Shown here piece by piece: positions 34,830 through 46,776 of a stretch of 64,000 nucleotides of DNA. How positions within the stretch are numbered: position 1 is the stretch's first letter; every line of letters starts with the position of its first letter. A program made the position numbers and the translations under genes. The notes beneath the pieces are model-generated. The model was given only the letters and a program-made list of their open reading frames with translations. It did no database searches and was not told the DNA's origin. Origin of the DNA: Ehretia macrophylla (lineage: Eukaryota; Streptophyta; Magnoliopsida; Boraginales; Ehretiaceae); the NCBI GenBank assembly GCA_037974665.1, contig CM075783.1:20368762-20432761 (forward strand), read 5' to 3'.

Positions 34830-35183
34830 TTAGATAAGTGAGCCAATGTGTTGGAGCCCTAAAGTTAGAGCATGAAGACGTGAAATGCCCACCTTGCCTA
34901 GGAAATGAGCAAAAGCGTCTTTGCCCAAGGCCTTGGTAAATATGTCCACAAGTTGATGGGTAGAAGAAATAGAGCAAGGGACGATCTCATTAGCCTGAAT
35001 GCACTCCCGAATGAAATGACAATCTATTTCTATATGTTTCATGCGTTCATGGAACACATAATTTGCAGAGATGTGAATCGCAGCTCGATTGTCCCAATAT
35101 AATGGAACAGGGGCCATTTGAGGAAGCCCAAGTTCAGCAAGGAGGCGACGCAACCAAGTGATCTCGCCAGTTGTAGAAGCCAT
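34830..35183 (-). pseudogene. Copia RNase H C-terminal part
   Basis: A 117-codon ORF with the TTGEITWLRRLLAELG, LYWDNRAAIHISAN (catalytic D), HERMKHIEIDCHFIRE and LVDIFTKALG segments typical of the end of Copia pol. A frame break separates it from the 35294-35980 ORF, which holds the earlier RNase H residues (AYCDANWVGCP). Confidence 0.92.
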
Positions 35184-35293
35184 GTTACGATCTCGGGCTC
35201 AGCCAATGACCGGGACACGATGACTTGTTTCTTAGAGCGCCAACTGGAAATAGGAGTAGACCCAAGAAAGATAATGAACCCGGTGGTGGAGTG

Positions 35294-35980
35294 TCATGTG
35301 TTGGGGCATCCAACCCAATTAGCATCGCAATAAGCACGTAGTGTACTTGAACTAGAAGTTGGCAAAAGAATACCATGGCCTGGACTGCCTTTTAAATAAC
35401 GTAGAAGGCGAAAAATAGCATCAAGATGCGGTTGGCGCAGACTTTGCATAAATTGACTCAAGATATGGACTGCATAACATATGCCCGGCCTGGTAATGGT
35501 GAGATACAAGATACAACCCACAAGTCGCCTATATTGGTCTGGATCGAAACATAATTCGCCATCGTCGGCAAAAAAATGAAGTTGTTGTTGCATGAGAATT
35601 AAGCTAGGTCGAGCTCCAAGCATACTGCTCTCATTAAGAATATCGAGTGTATATTTGCGTTGGCTGAGAAAAAGATCATCTGGCGAGCGAGCAACTTCAA
35701 TGCCCAAGAAGTATTTTAACGGACCAAGGTCCTTGATGCAAAAATAAGTATGAAGATAGCGTTTGAGACATGCAATCTTGCTGTCATTATTACTGGTGAC
35801 GACGATATCGTCGACATATAGAAGCACAACAACAACAAAATGGCCATCAGAGTGAAGAAAGAGGGAGTGGTCATTTGATGATTGACGAAAACCAATATCA
35901 ACAAGAGATGTTGTAAACTTGTGGTACCAATTCCTCGACGCTTGACGGAGGCCATAGAGAGACTTTCGAAGATGATACAC
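35294..35980 (-). pseudogene. Copia reverse transcriptase with intact YVDD
   Basis: A 228-codon ORF: LRKSLYGLRQASRNWYHKF, LLYVDDIVVTSN (active site), IKDLGPLKYFLGIEVARS, DPDQYRRLVGCILYLTITRPGICYAV and LLRYLKGSPGHGILL. The upstream RT palm (GFTQVERVDFHETIAPVAKL at 36086-36319) is in another frame with stops. So the polymerase core motif survives in a broken gene. Confidence 0.94.
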
Positions 35981-36085
35981 ACACCGTTTCCTCTTACGAG
36001 CAAACCCTTACGGAAGTTTCATATAGACTTCCTCATTAAGATCTCCATGGAAGAAAGCATTAGTGACGTCTAGTTGGTGCAAAGG

Positions 36086-36660
36086 CTATCCACGAATCAT
36101 TGCAATGACGGGTAAGCATCGAATAGTGACCAATTTTGCAACGGGCGCGATAGTCTCATGGAAATCCACTCTTTCAACCTGTGTAAATCCTTTCACAACC
36201 AAACGGGATTTGTAACTATCTATTACTTTACTTTGTAAACCCATATTTAGAGGCAATAGTTTTTTTGCCAGGGGAAAGATGTTCCAAGGTCCAAGGGCGA
36301 TTGGCTTCAAGTGCAACAATTTCGCGTGCTATAGCCTCACGCCAGTGAGGAAATTGAATAGCTTGTGAAACTAACTTCGGCTCATTGGTTGAAGTAATAG
36401 CCGCTAGAAATGCATTGTAAGTATCCGAAAAATGAGTGCAATATAAAAATGAGTCTAAGGAATGTATTGTCGAGGGATCTGATGCGTTGAGTGAGCGAGG
36501 GGGCCGAAGAGAAGGTGGAAGGGTGAACTCATAATCAGCAAGTCGTGATGGAAGTTGTCTATTTCGCTTAGTAGCATGGGGCCATGAAGATAGCTGTTCG
36601 TATTGACTCTCTGTAAACTGTGGCGCAAAGGCTGATTTTTTGTTCGTTTGCTCGACTGTG
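36086..36660 (-). pseudogene. Copia RT N-terminal remnant after a pol deletion
   Basis: The minus strand carries YKSRLVVKGFTQVE and, further upstream, QAIQFPHWREAIAREIVAL, the start of Copia RT, across several frames. It follows gag without protease or integrase, which fixes the deletion. Confidence 0.75.
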
Positions 36661-36668
36661 ATCTCATT

Positions 36669-37664
36669 TTAAATCTGGGAAAAATTAGCTGAATGAAGTC
36701 CCTTTGTAAAAGTACCAGCGGCTGTTCCTTTTGGGTTTGATTTACCAGGCTTCTTGCGCCAATGAACGGGATAGCCGATAAGTTCATAACACCGCTCCTT
36801 ATAGTGTCCAGCCTTTTTACAGTGCTCGCATACAGGTCTATCCAAAATAGGTTCATTTTTGTTCACAGTGGTAGCAAGTACAGCCATAGGACGAATCGAG
36901 AAAGCCGTTGTGTCAACTGTAGGTGACCTTTGTGAAACAACTAATTGTTGTTTCTCTTCCTGTATGGCAATTGCATAAGCACGACCAAGACTTGGTAAAG
37001 GGTCCATGCTGAGAATCTACGACCTAATGGTATTGAATTCAACATCCAATCCTATTAAGAAATCATGGACTTTTTCTGTCTCTTTCATGGCCTGCATTTT
37101 CTTCGCCGCTCCACATTGACATCCACATGAACAGTTCAGAATAGGATTCATAGATTGTAGCTCATCCCATAAACTTCGAAGCTTTCCATAATAGGATGTT
37201 ACCGTCATTTTTTCTTGTTGCAAGAGTACGATACTACGCCTCAACTCATAGACCCTCGCCGCGTTGCCTTGGGAAAATCTCTCTGTCAAATCTTGCCATA
37301 TTTCGTGCGCGGTCTCTGCATAAGTTACACTGCTTTGTAATTCCCTGGAAATGGAGTTGACGAGCCATGATCTAACCATGGCATTGCACTTGATCCACGG
37401 TTGCAAATTTGGAGACTTCGGACTAGGCTTTTCTACCGATTCATCGACAAATCCTATCTTGGTTTTGGTGTCAAGGGCGTTCATCATATTTATCTGCCAA
37501 GTGAAATAATTCGCCCCACCTTCTTCCAAAGGTGTAATTACAAACACAAGACCAAGATGGTCTGAGGGGTGAAGATAAAATAGAGAGTTGATATCTCCCA
37601 TGGCATTTGGTGGTTCATTAATCTTGGTAGCAGGTTTGCCGCTGGTTGCTTCTTTGTCGGCCAT
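36669..37664 (-). pseudogene. Copia gag (UBN2 type) with one stop
   Basis: I place the start at the ATG ending at 37664 (MADKEATSGKPATK), 50 bases after the primer site. The N-terminal FYLHPSDHLGLVFV and LEEGGANYFTWQINMMNAL motif is typical of this Copia group. VRSWLVNSISRELQ, IWQDLTERFSQGN and YYGKLRSLWDELQ follow. A TAG at 37017-37019 interrupts the frame, which then continues to the knuckle CEHCKKAGHYKERC and LIGYPVHW before stopping at 36669. Apart from that stop the coding frame is continuous. Confidence 0.9.
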
Positions 37665-37728
37665 GAGGGATGTGTGTAAAAAAAAAAAACCTAGCAGATT
37701 ATCTTTTGATAACCTGGTTCTGATACCA

Positions 37729-37921
37729 AGTAAAAGAAAACAATGGCACTGAAAGCACACTTTGCATTGATCACATGTGAATAATATATAGTACACGAAT
37801 GCTATCTTGATCCTAATAAGATTACAACAAATCTGACAGTTTAAAATACAAAGCTTACTATGGAACTTATCTAATGTACATGACCTAACGGATTAGATAA
37901 GTGAGCCAATGTGTTGGAGCA
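37729..37921 (-). repeat. 5' LTR of the deleted Copia element (about 193 bp)
   Basis: Starts at AGTAAAAG next to the primer site and ends GTGTTGGAGCA. Its distal part matches 34801-34857. Unusually short for an LTR. It includes a possible TATA stretch (AATATATAG). Confidence 0.72.
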
Positions 37922-39773
37922 GCTGTAATAATGGCTTGTTCCATTATTATCGCCAATACTGCTTTCTTTTTTGTTTTTTTCCTTTTTTTTTCCAATTGGT
38001 ATTAGAACTATGTTCTTGGTCCATACTTATTCATCTTTCGCATGCATCATCTTTCACGCAAATTCAACCTTTCCGTGTGTTTCATATTCCATGTCCACGT
38101 ATGTTCCACATGTGTTTAATATTTCATGTGTTATCCATTTCAAATAAGATTATATTTGTATTCAATCTTTCACGTGTGACCTGACTCTTAACGATACTAT
38201 GTTAAGAATCATGAAGTCTTATCTTAAAATTAATTAGTATAAGGAGGAGTAGCTCAAAATCTTATGAGGTGATCGTGAAATTTATGAATTTTCAATGCCA
38301 CGTGCAGTGCACATGTGCAGCGAATTTGATTCTTTTGTGGGGCAATTATGTTTGTGAAGGGTATAAATCTATCTTTTTACTCTCTTCTTCTTCTTCTCTT
38401 TTGTTTTTCTTTTTTTTCTTCTCTCCCCTCCCACTTCCATCGTAAACAAATTTTGAACAAAATGCACAGCATAAAATCTTTACACTTAGCCCAATCACGG
38501 TCATAATGCATTAATTAGGATACTTGCAGCATCAAGCCAATCTCAATTTGATCAACAAACACAATACCACATATGCATGAACAAGCACAAGTTTATTAAT
38601 ATATTTAACGTTTGTGTATATCAATCTATATATATATATATATATATATGTAATTATGTGTACATACATATATACATAAAATTCTTGGCTGATCTTAGAC
38701 TAGGGCCTCACCCATGGTCTATGTCCTTTAATAATTATACAAATGCCCCAAAATTTTAAAAATTTGTAATAGTTTCTTCTTTTTCAATCCAATCATTCTC
38801 ACCCTCATTTTCACCATCATCTTCACCTTCTTTCTCAGTCTAAAATTTTCACCCTTCCCTCCACCACATTCACCTACGATCATGAGTGGAGCCATAGTCT
38901 TAAACCAGACAAGAATTTGCCTAAAGATCCTCTCCTCCTCACCTCTTTCTCTCTTCTCATAGAAATGACAAAACATCCTAACCGTCCAACTTTTTTAACA
39001 TACCTAAGCTATCAAACATTTTAAATTGAGGTTGAAGAAATTGTTTGAATTGGTTTCAAACTATAGTGAATACATAACTACTTAATTTTTAAATGGGTCT
39101 TACACGACTAAGTGAAAAAGGTACAGATTGATTTTATGTTAATACAACTGAATTTCTTCTATACAATTCGTCCAGTATATATCATTAAAAGCATGAAAAT
39201 CAAGATAAGAACTCCTTTAGTAACAAGACCTAAGAAAGTATGTTGTAAGATAGCGATGAATTCTCTTCATCACAACAATAGATTGACATTGGGTTGCTTA
39301 TGATGCACTAATGCAACCATATCAACTTGCCCAATTTCACCTGCCTTCGTGGCCTCATCACTGTCAACCGAATAAAGTCAAGATATTTTTCTTAAAGTAA
39401 AGGGTAATTTAAGACTTTGAACTTGGTATAATATGATATTTAGGACTTGAGCTTTAAAATTTATAGTAGAAGAATCCAAATTCTCCAAAGAAAGTATTTT
39501 ACACACCTATTAATCACATAATATTATGTTAATATTACTTCACCCTTAAATATGTATATAAATATAATATGTTGTCCCCTAATGCTTATTTATATCACTT
39601 AACCTCCTTGATTTTAGGGCAGTTCCAAACAAATCCATGTATATCACACCTTCATTGCTTACTCCATGGTCTCAAACAACCACTTCATCCTTGGTTTAGT
39701 TAGCTCGTTCACTTTTTCCGAATTCATGGTTTAGCTAGTTAAAAGTTGTATTATCTTAGTTCAGCTTTCCCTA
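37922..39773. other. Gene-poor stretch with simple repeats
   Basis: Contains a CT-rich tract (38380-38432) and a (TA)n microsatellite (about 38627-38649). No supported coding region or element border was seen. Confidence 0.5.
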
Positions 39774-40166
39774 GGGTCTATTTGGATTGAAGGGAATAGG
39801 GGAAAAAAGGAGGTAAGGGGAGAGATTGGAAAATTTTCTTCCTTGTTTGTTTTAGAAGTTTTCAAGGGAGAAGGAAATTGAGGGGTCAAAGCAGCCCCTC
39901 CAAGCCCATTTTTTCTTTCTCCCCAATTTGGGGTAAAATAGAGGGGAGGGAGACTATAACTCCTCCATAAAAGTCATTTTACACCTAAAATTTATTCATT
40001 CCTTCCATTTTCTTCTTAATTCAAACAAAAGACACTCATAATCCTTTATGATACACTCATTTTCTCAAATTATTCAATTCAAATATGATTTAATCCTCTA
40101 TTCTCCTTTATGATTTGCTCCCTTCTTCTCTTTTATTAAACTTTTTCCCTCAATCCAAACACACGG
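39774..40166. mobile_element. MITE-like inverted-repeat element (about 393 bp)
   Basis: The left end GGGTCTATTTGGATTGAAGG is an imperfect inverted copy of the right end (CCTCAATCCAAACACACGG). The interior is AT-rich and non-coding and mirrors itself in the purine-rich GGGGAAAAA / TTTTTCCCT parts. No clear target duplication was seen, so the superfamily is open. Confidence 0.6.
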
Positions 40167-40511
40167 TTAAAAAAGAAAAAAGAAAAAAAAAAAGAAGAAA
40201 CAATAGTCGAACAAGAAAACGAAGATTCTACTTCCTTTCCATTAAGGCTTTTACATTGACATGAGGTGATGATCTTCGTAAGGAGATTGTCCTAGTCCAA
40301 ATTGAGGTTACTAGCTCTAAAGCACCGAGACACGTACTTGTTTCCAAATCCCATTCAAAAAGGAGCATTTAAAGATAAGATGATCCCTGCATTCCATCTT
40401 TAATCTGCAGAGCTTAAATTTAGCATAAGAGAGAATACCCCAATAAAGTAGGCGTCGCTTTTAAGACATACAAGCCATAAACAGAAACTTTGACTAGGGA
40501 TGTTAGTTTTG

Positions 40512-40715
40512 TACCAAATCAGATAAGCCCACCCAAAGTGCCAATTTTTGCACCAAATCAGATAAGCCCACCCAAAGTGCCAATTCTTTGTTTGGCTAGT
40601 TTAAGTGGCCTGAGAGTAGAGCTTGTTTCCGATTATCAACAACGACTGTTATTGTGGATGCAAATTAATAATCATTATTATGTTTCTTCTTGTCAGAAAA
40701 AAATAAAATAAAATG
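40512..40715 (+). repeat. LINE-like 3' end with A-rich tail and a 39-bp tandem duplication
   Basis: CCAATTCTTTGTTTGGCTAG through TTCTTGTCAGAAAAAAA recurs near 45398-45541 and 52645-52787. An A-rich tail after a conserved end suggests a LINE 3' terminus, the codons before the tail reading like MFLLVRKK. Upstream, ACCAAATCAGATAAGCCC is tandemly duplicated with a 39-base period (40513 and 40552). Confidence 0.5.
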
Positions 40716-40765
40716 AAGTGATATGAGATTTTCTTACTTCCTTTTTTTTATAATGATGAGGAAAA

Positions 40766-41264
40766 TGTTGGGTTCTTTGCTCAAGTATAAGTTCAACCCT
40801 ATTTTGCAGACAAGTAAAAGTCCAACAAGAGTGGAATAGAGAAATCCTAATCTTGAAAGGATTAGCCTTTATCTCCTATAAATAAGATGTTCTAACTTGA
40901 GATTTTTTGTCACAAGAGGCCACACTCCATGGGGGTCTAAGAGAGTGACAAGAGTGATGAGAGTTTTTCGTTCTTGAGAGAGAAAAGGACGAGCGTGGGA
41001 GGGTATAAAGCCGTATATAATAGATACCATTATAATGCCATATGAGGGAAGGTTTGAATCTTTTTCGTGAAATTTATTGCATTTTAATTAGTTGAATGGA
41101 GGATTTATTCCAGAAGTGAAATCTTGAATGTAGGTAGAGGAACCAACCTTGTTAAATTTGCACGTGTTTATTATTAAACCTAGTCCATGCATGTGTGTGT
41201 ATGATCCCATTTTTAACAAATTGGTATCAGACCCCAGGTTTGGATACTAGGAAGAATTGAAGAG
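40766..41264 (+). mobile_element. Copia 5' LTR plus primer site, truncated
   Basis: LTR 40766-41218 begins TGTTGGGTTC and ends TTTTTAACA. It contains a TATA-like CTATAAATAAG (about 40878). Three bases later, TGGTATCAGACCCC (41222) is a Met-type primer site on the plus strand, as used when transcript and element run left to right. The interior ends after about 25 further bases where a second LTR starts. Confidence 0.75.
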
Positions 41265-42001
41265 TGTTGGGAGGAAACCCGAAATCAAAGTACACATTAG
41301 ATAAACAACAACAAACGCATAGCAGAAACATCACATCCCACCTTGTGTAAACCTGTTAGGAAGCAACAAATAGAGTCATAGACAAATAATGAAAATTCAA
41401 CAAGAAGAGCAACACCAAAATTTTTAATGTGAAAAATCTTCCCAACGTGGAGAGAAAAAATCACGGGATCATAGTTCACCCAAAAACTTCTACTATCAAT
41501 AAATAATGGGTACAAAAGAGTCTTCTTTAGCTATAACTAGAGGCATATACAATACATTCACCAAGAACAAATATTCTTGCAAATATTGCATCAACAAAAG
41601 AGATTAAACCAAGAAGTAGGAGAGAAATCACCAAAAAACATTTCTACTGTTCACATCAGAAAATTGGGCCGTAGAGAGCTCCAAATCAAAATCAAAACCA
41701 TACAGATTCAAGAACCATAAGTCTTGAACATGCACACAAAATTTCAGTTCAATCAGACTACAAATTACCTTCTGATCTTTCACTCGATCAAGACTGCGCA
41801 GCAGAATTTTTCTCTCTTCTTCTTCACTGTTTTTCACTTTCTTGTTTTTTTGTTCTCTCTGTTTTTCTTTCACACTCGAAAATTGATAGACCATTGATTG
41901 GTATGTCAACCTCTTTTTTTCTTTCTTTTTTTTGTTTGTTTGTTTGGTCAAAAGACAAACACAATTATAACCAACCACATAGGTTGGTCTTTAGCACAAC
42001 A
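41265..42001 (-). repeat. 3' LTR of a minus-strand Copia element (737 bp)
   Basis: Begins TGTTGGGAGG, ends TAGCACAACA, and abuts a polypurine tract (42002-42010, ATCTCCCCC on plus). A GTGAAAAATC..CCAACGTGGAGA stretch (41428-41450) followed by a CACGGGATC segment parallels the conserved motif of other Copia LTRs here. It lies inside the interior of the plus-strand Copia that starts at 40766. Confidence 0.8.
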
Positions 42002-42010
42002 ATCTCCCCC

Positions 42011-42716
42011 ACCAACTCATTTGGGTGGATCAATCAACCCAACAACCAAACGTCATATCTCAAGTTTCTCTCTTGGTAACACCTTCGTCAATATATTAGA
42101 GTCATTATCATCTGTGTGAACTTTTTCAAGTTTCAATAACTTCAAATTCAAAACATCCCTGATCCAATGATACTTCACATCAATATATTTCGGTCTTAAA
42201 TAAACTGTGGAATTCTTACCAAGATAGATTGCACTCTGATTGTCGTAATATAGAACATAGTTATCTTACTCAAACCCAAGTTCTTGCAAAAACTTTTTCA
42301 ACCATAACAACTCTTTGCATGCTTCAGTAGCTGCAATGAACTCTGCTTTAGTAGTAGAAAGAGCAACATACTTTTGCAATCTTGATTGCCATGTCATATC
42401 TCCCATTCCGCGTAATCAGATTAAACCATGCAAGTCGACAACAATCATCAACCAAAATTAGGAATATCGAAAACTTTCAGACGAAATTCAAGAGGATAGC
42501 CCCCAGATATCACAATGTAAAATGTTTAATAGAGTGGTAGAATGTTGAGTTTTATTATCAAATGGAAGCCGATGGTTTTTCCTTAACTGACAACTACTAC
42601 AAAGACTATTATGCAAATTGCTTGAAGAAATTTTGAGGACTCTATTAAGACACTGAATAGTATGATGAGTTGGATGTCCTAGCTGCGCATGCTATATCTG
42701 TTAACTTACTTTATTA
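42011..42716 (-). pseudogene. Copia pol fragment: RNase H fused to the integrase N-terminus by deletion
   Basis: On the minus strand, 42050-42400 encodes RNase H residues (QSRLQKYVALSTTKAEFIAA, YYDNQSAIYLGKN, YIDVKYHWIRDVL). 42480-42710 encodes the GAG-pre-integrase region and integrase start (HAQLGHPTHHTIQCLNRVL, CSSCQLRKNHRLPF, LHCDIWG). Everything between, the integrase core and RT, is missing. Stops are frequent. Its left end leads correctly into the polypurine tract and LTR. Confidence 0.82.
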
Positions 42717-43275
42717 CACTACAAGAATATAGGACACAAGATTTGGGTGACAAATATTTTTTCGTAGCCAATTGACGATGGAATAGTGACGGCCAAATGT
42801 AGTCCATAGCCTTTCTGTGCCCAAGTTGGGCGCCAACAAGTAATGCCAAAATTTGGCTACAAATTGGCAATAGACTATGGTTTTAATTAGAAAAGTAAAT
42901 AAAATATAAGATTCCGTAGCCACGCGGTGACCAAATAGTCACAAATTAACGGCAAAACATTTTTATTATTCTGAAAAAAAATTAAATGATAAAAATTCGT
43001 AGCCATGTGTGGCTCAATTACTATAGAATGATAACAAATTTTTATTAATTCAGAAAAAAAATATAATGTGATGGTCCATGGTCATTCCGTCGCAAAGTAG
43101 ACACAAAATAGCTACAGAATATATCTATGAATTATATTTTTCTTTATAAGTAATAGGTAATAAAATATTAATAAAAAAATAAATAAATAATGAAATTTCG
43201 TTGCCACACCATTGCTAATGTGCGACGAAGTGGGTATTGACCATTTGGTATTGTTTTTATTGTTGATTTAATAAA
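42717..43275 (+). mobile_element. CACTA-like transposon end with subterminal repeats
   Basis: Starts CACTACAAGAATATAGG, the hallmark of plant CACTA (En/Spm) termini, after TTA (a possible 3-bp target duplication). Repeated TTCGTAGCCA, GTGAC and CACAAA words at 42770, 42915, 42998 and 43198 look like subterminal transposase-binding repeats. No transposase and no partner TGTAGTG end were found nearby, so this is a truncated end. Confidence 0.6.
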
Positions 43276-43281
43276 ATATCA

Positions 43282-43880
43282 TTGCATTTTTGTGGCTATT
43301 CAGTGAACAAACTGGCTCAATTCATGCACGCTCCATTTGATCCTCATTGGTTCACATTTGGTCTTCATTGTCAACGCCATGATACTTTAGACTTGATAGC
43401 ATACTCAAATGATAACTGGGTTGGGAACCGCGATGATTATACTTTAGTTTCATCATTTCTTATTTATCTCGGAGGTAACCCGATATCTTGGTGTTCGAAG
43501 AAATAATGCATCGTTGTTTGCTCCTCTACTGAAGTAGAGTATCTTTCTGTTGCATTTGATGTCGCTGATCTTTCTTGGCTCCGTAATCTACTAGTTGGAC
43601 TTGGTATTTCTCTTCCAAACAATCCATGACGCCTCTATGATAATTTGGGGTATTATTTATCTCTGTGCAAATCCTGTCTTTGACTCGCGTATGAAACATA
43701 TTGTCATTGACAATCATTTTGTCCGAGATCAAGTTGCCAATGGTTCTCTTCAGGTGGCTCATGTCTTTACTCATGATCAACTTGCCGATTTTCTAGCTAA
43801 GCCCCTATCTTAGTCACGTTTCATTGATCTTCGTTACAAGATTAGCCTTTTTGACAGAAATTTCATCTTGGCATATTAGG
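43282..43880 (+). pseudogene. Copia RNase H and 3' end of pol, plus strand
   Basis: 43282-43506 encodes the late RT/RNase H segment (MHAPFDPHWF, LIAYSNDNWVGNRDDYTLVSSFLIYLGGNPISWCSKK). After a stop, [24 protein letters not shown] and [15 protein letters not shown] / [13 protein letters not shown] follow in shifting frames to about 43815. It could be the distal part of the Copia whose 5' LTR is at 40766, but no matching 3' LTR was recognised. Confidence 0.88.
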
Positions 43881-44379
43881 ACTAAATCATGTCAAGCCAC
43901 AAATCTTGGAGATAATCACTCATCATCCATCATAACCCCACAATCATAGTAGCAGATCAATAGTCAATATGTATAGATATTTTTCTTAATTTCTTTCCAT
44001 GTAAAGTCTGTAACTTTTGTGTATATATACTGGAGAGCTATATCAACAAAACCCACAATTCTTCCTAATACTATATTAAACTCTTTACTTATTATATAGC
44101 ATTTATATATTCAAGCTATTTATTGTAAACCCTCACTCCTTAGTTACAACAATTGACATAGGGGGAGCATTCCCACCCACTTGATTCGCCTAAAGACACC
44201 CTTTCGGCAGGCGGACCTTTGGATAGACAATTAAGGCCTTCTTCGCCCAACTACTGGTTAACTGCAATAGAATTTGACCATCAATTGATAAAACATTGTG
44301 TACAGTTGTGGGTTCCAACACATACACTAAGTCAGTCAAGAGTATGAATCTAATATGTATCCAAAGTGTTTTGAACTCA

Positions 44380-44645
44380 AATCAGAGGCGTCTCAAACAA
44401 TTTGAGGACCTTGAACGATCATCTAAATGAGGGCCTTAATAATTAGGGGTCAATGGGGCCTTAGAGTCCCAACAAATTTATTGACAAAAACGAGCAGGCC
44501 TTGGGACTTTAAGGCCCTCTTGGCCCCAATTAAAGTACACTAGTCTAGGATAGACCTTTATCTTAAAAAAATAAGCAATTTCTTTAAATTGGGGCCCCTA
44601 GGCTAAGGGGGCCTTAGGCACAGGCCTAAGCTGCCCTTAGGGGGT
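44380..44645. repeat. Stretch rich in GGGGCCTTA palindromes
   Basis: Repeated GAGGGCC, GGGGCCTTAG and AGGCCTAAG words in both orientations, at 44448-44460, 44500-44530 and 44585-44640. It could form hairpins. No ORF; origin not recognised. Largely absent from unit B at the corresponding place. Confidence 0.45.
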
Positions 44646-46536
44646 GTATTTGTTGTTAGTATGAATACGACATGAGAAGTTTGCTGTCTCCCTTATAATC
44701 AGTGTGTAGATTGCAATCCTCTCTCTTTTCTATAGTAGATATTTTTCAACCTTATAAGAGTTTTTGTTGTTGTTAGTATGAATACGACATGAGAATAAGT
44801 TATTGTCGATCGCCCTAATAATTTTAGTTGACTTTTATAGATTCATTTAGGGTCCATTAAATATTTGTACATAGAATATTATTAGTTTGGAGACTTCAAC
44901 CTTTAAGTGGATCATAGGATTACTGTGAAGCGCTAGGGTTATTTGATATTGCTGGACCATTAGGTTGGTCAAGCCGAATTCTTTTCAACCATTCACACCT
45001 ACTCATTCTCTTTTCTTAGTATATGGTATTCGGTTATTTTGCTATGAGGTAAAAAAGTGGGTCCAACAAATGTAAAAGAAAAAATCTAATGTTATGTATT
45101 TGTCTGTTTTATTGTTATGTGTGTTGTTTTCTATGAAAGTTTACTCTGATCTTAGGTTTGAACAAAGAACTAGAAGAAAACATCTAATGTTATGGAACAA
45201 TGACAAAGGAAAAAAGAATATTCAATGAATTAATTCCACTAGCAATACATAGCAAGAAGACCATGCAAAGTGAGATATCAAATAATAACTCCAATGTAAG
45301 TATATATTGATCTTCAGCAGTAAAGTTAAAAAAAAAACATTTATCCATTTTATTGAAGACTTAGCTTGAGTATCTAGATACTATTATAACTCTAAGGTAC
45401 CAATTCCTTGTTTGGTAGATTAAAGTGGCCTGAGACCAATGCTTGTTTCCAATTATCAAATGCGACTGTTGTTTTGGATGCGAAATGATGAGCATTGTTA
45501 TGTTCTTCTTGTCAGAAAAAGAAGAAAAAAGAAAAAAACAAGTGATTTGAGCTTTTCTTACTTCGTTAGCTAAAACGATAGTGGGAGTCACTTTGTATAC
45601 TAATATCATTTTGGGGTTATAAGAATACATGATATTAGGCTTTATGTCATTCAAGAATCGCACAATATTTGTAATAAAAAGGCAAAATTTTAAAATTAAA
45701 ACTTTAACTATACAAGTTATTAGTCTACCGTTTTATCTAACTATTGGGTGCAGGGGTGGATCCAAGACAGGCTAAAATTACCCAATTTAATACTTATACA
45801 TAGATAATTATTTTTAGTACAAGCTGAAATAATTTTTTAACCTAAAAATACTTTTAAAATATATATATTTTAAAATAATTTTTGAATTGAGTGGGGATTG
45901 CAGCCCTACGAGTGGAATAATGGCTTTGCCACTGCTTGGGTGGCTACTAACTTCATTAATGATGTACATATGGTATTTCTTAGGCCGTTGACGAGAAGAA
46001 ATCAGAGGATTCTAACAAAATATAAAGCAGCCAACTACTTCAATTGATTATTATTACTTTGGCCAACCTTTGAATTCTTGCATCCAATAAAATCTGCACC
46101 TAATGAAACTTCAGAATAATTACCGGGAAAGATCGATTTGAGAAATGCCTGAGCAATTTCATTTCTGTCAACAAACCGTATGTCTGATTATGTTAGCAAG
46201 CCATGTTTATAATAATTTTAATCTCTACTTTCCGTGCATAAAAATAAGTTTACTTTCATTTTCATTTTCATATTGATTAAGGAAATATAATTAATTTAGT
46301 CAAAGTGATAAAGTTTGCTTGATCTTTCCCTTATATACACCTCCACTAGTATAAATTAGGCCAATTACAATTGATTAATGATATAATCATTGATGAAGAT
46401 GCACATTGAATAGGAGTGCAGTAACAAATTAATAAGTTAATACCCTTTTAAAAATAAAAGTGGTCTATAATTTGGAACAAACAAAAATAAAAGCAAGTCC
46501 ATCTTTATAGGACAGATGAAATAATAAAATAACTAC

Positions 46537-46672
46537 ATTTTTTTTTTCAATTTGATTCAAAGGGATACCTAACGCCACACATATATACAAATGTGTAGCA
46601 AATGAGACTTGAGTTCACAACTTTTTACAAACACTTCGAGTATCATGCCGCTAGACCAACGGGTCTTTAGCA
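46537..46672 (-). mobile_element. tRNA-derived SINE-like element
   Basis: The minus strand begins near GACCCGTTGGTCTAGCGGC, with a box-A-like TGGTCTAGCGG, and has a box-B-like GTGAACTCAAG about 45 bases later. It ends in a poly(A) tail (poly-T on plus, 46538-46548). The layout is that of plant SINEs. It lies in sequence of unit A that is missing from unit B, about 100 bases upstream of the membrane-protein gene. Confidence 0.55.
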
Positions 46673-46686
46673 AAGGCCATTTGAGG

Positions 46687-46695
46687 CATAAAAAG
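46687..46695 (+). promoter_or_regulatory. TATA-like box upstream of the membrane-protein ORF
   Basis: GGCATAAAAAG lies 82 bases before the ATG at 46777 in a stretch (CATTTGAGGCATAAAA) that is conserved as CATTTGAGGTATAAAA in unit B, where it occurs twice. Confidence 0.5.
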
Positions 46696-46776
46696 AAGCC
46701 TTTTTTCTTTGTAAAACAACATTTTTAAAACCTCTGGCATCGACTTCTAGCTAGCTTTTAAGTTAACGTTGATATC

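Larger units (their letters stand above)
34801..37921 (-). mobile_element. Internally deleted Copia element, minus strand
   Basis: The right LTR is about 37729-37921 and the left keeps only its last ~57 bases (34801-34857, matching 37864-37920). A primer site (TGGTATCAGAACC on minus, 37714-37728) precedes gag. Gag leads almost directly into RT: protease and integrase are absent, with the deletion junction near 36560-36660. The left LTR is cut exactly where the truncated Gypsy LTR ends, so a rearrangement joined the two. Confidence 0.88.
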
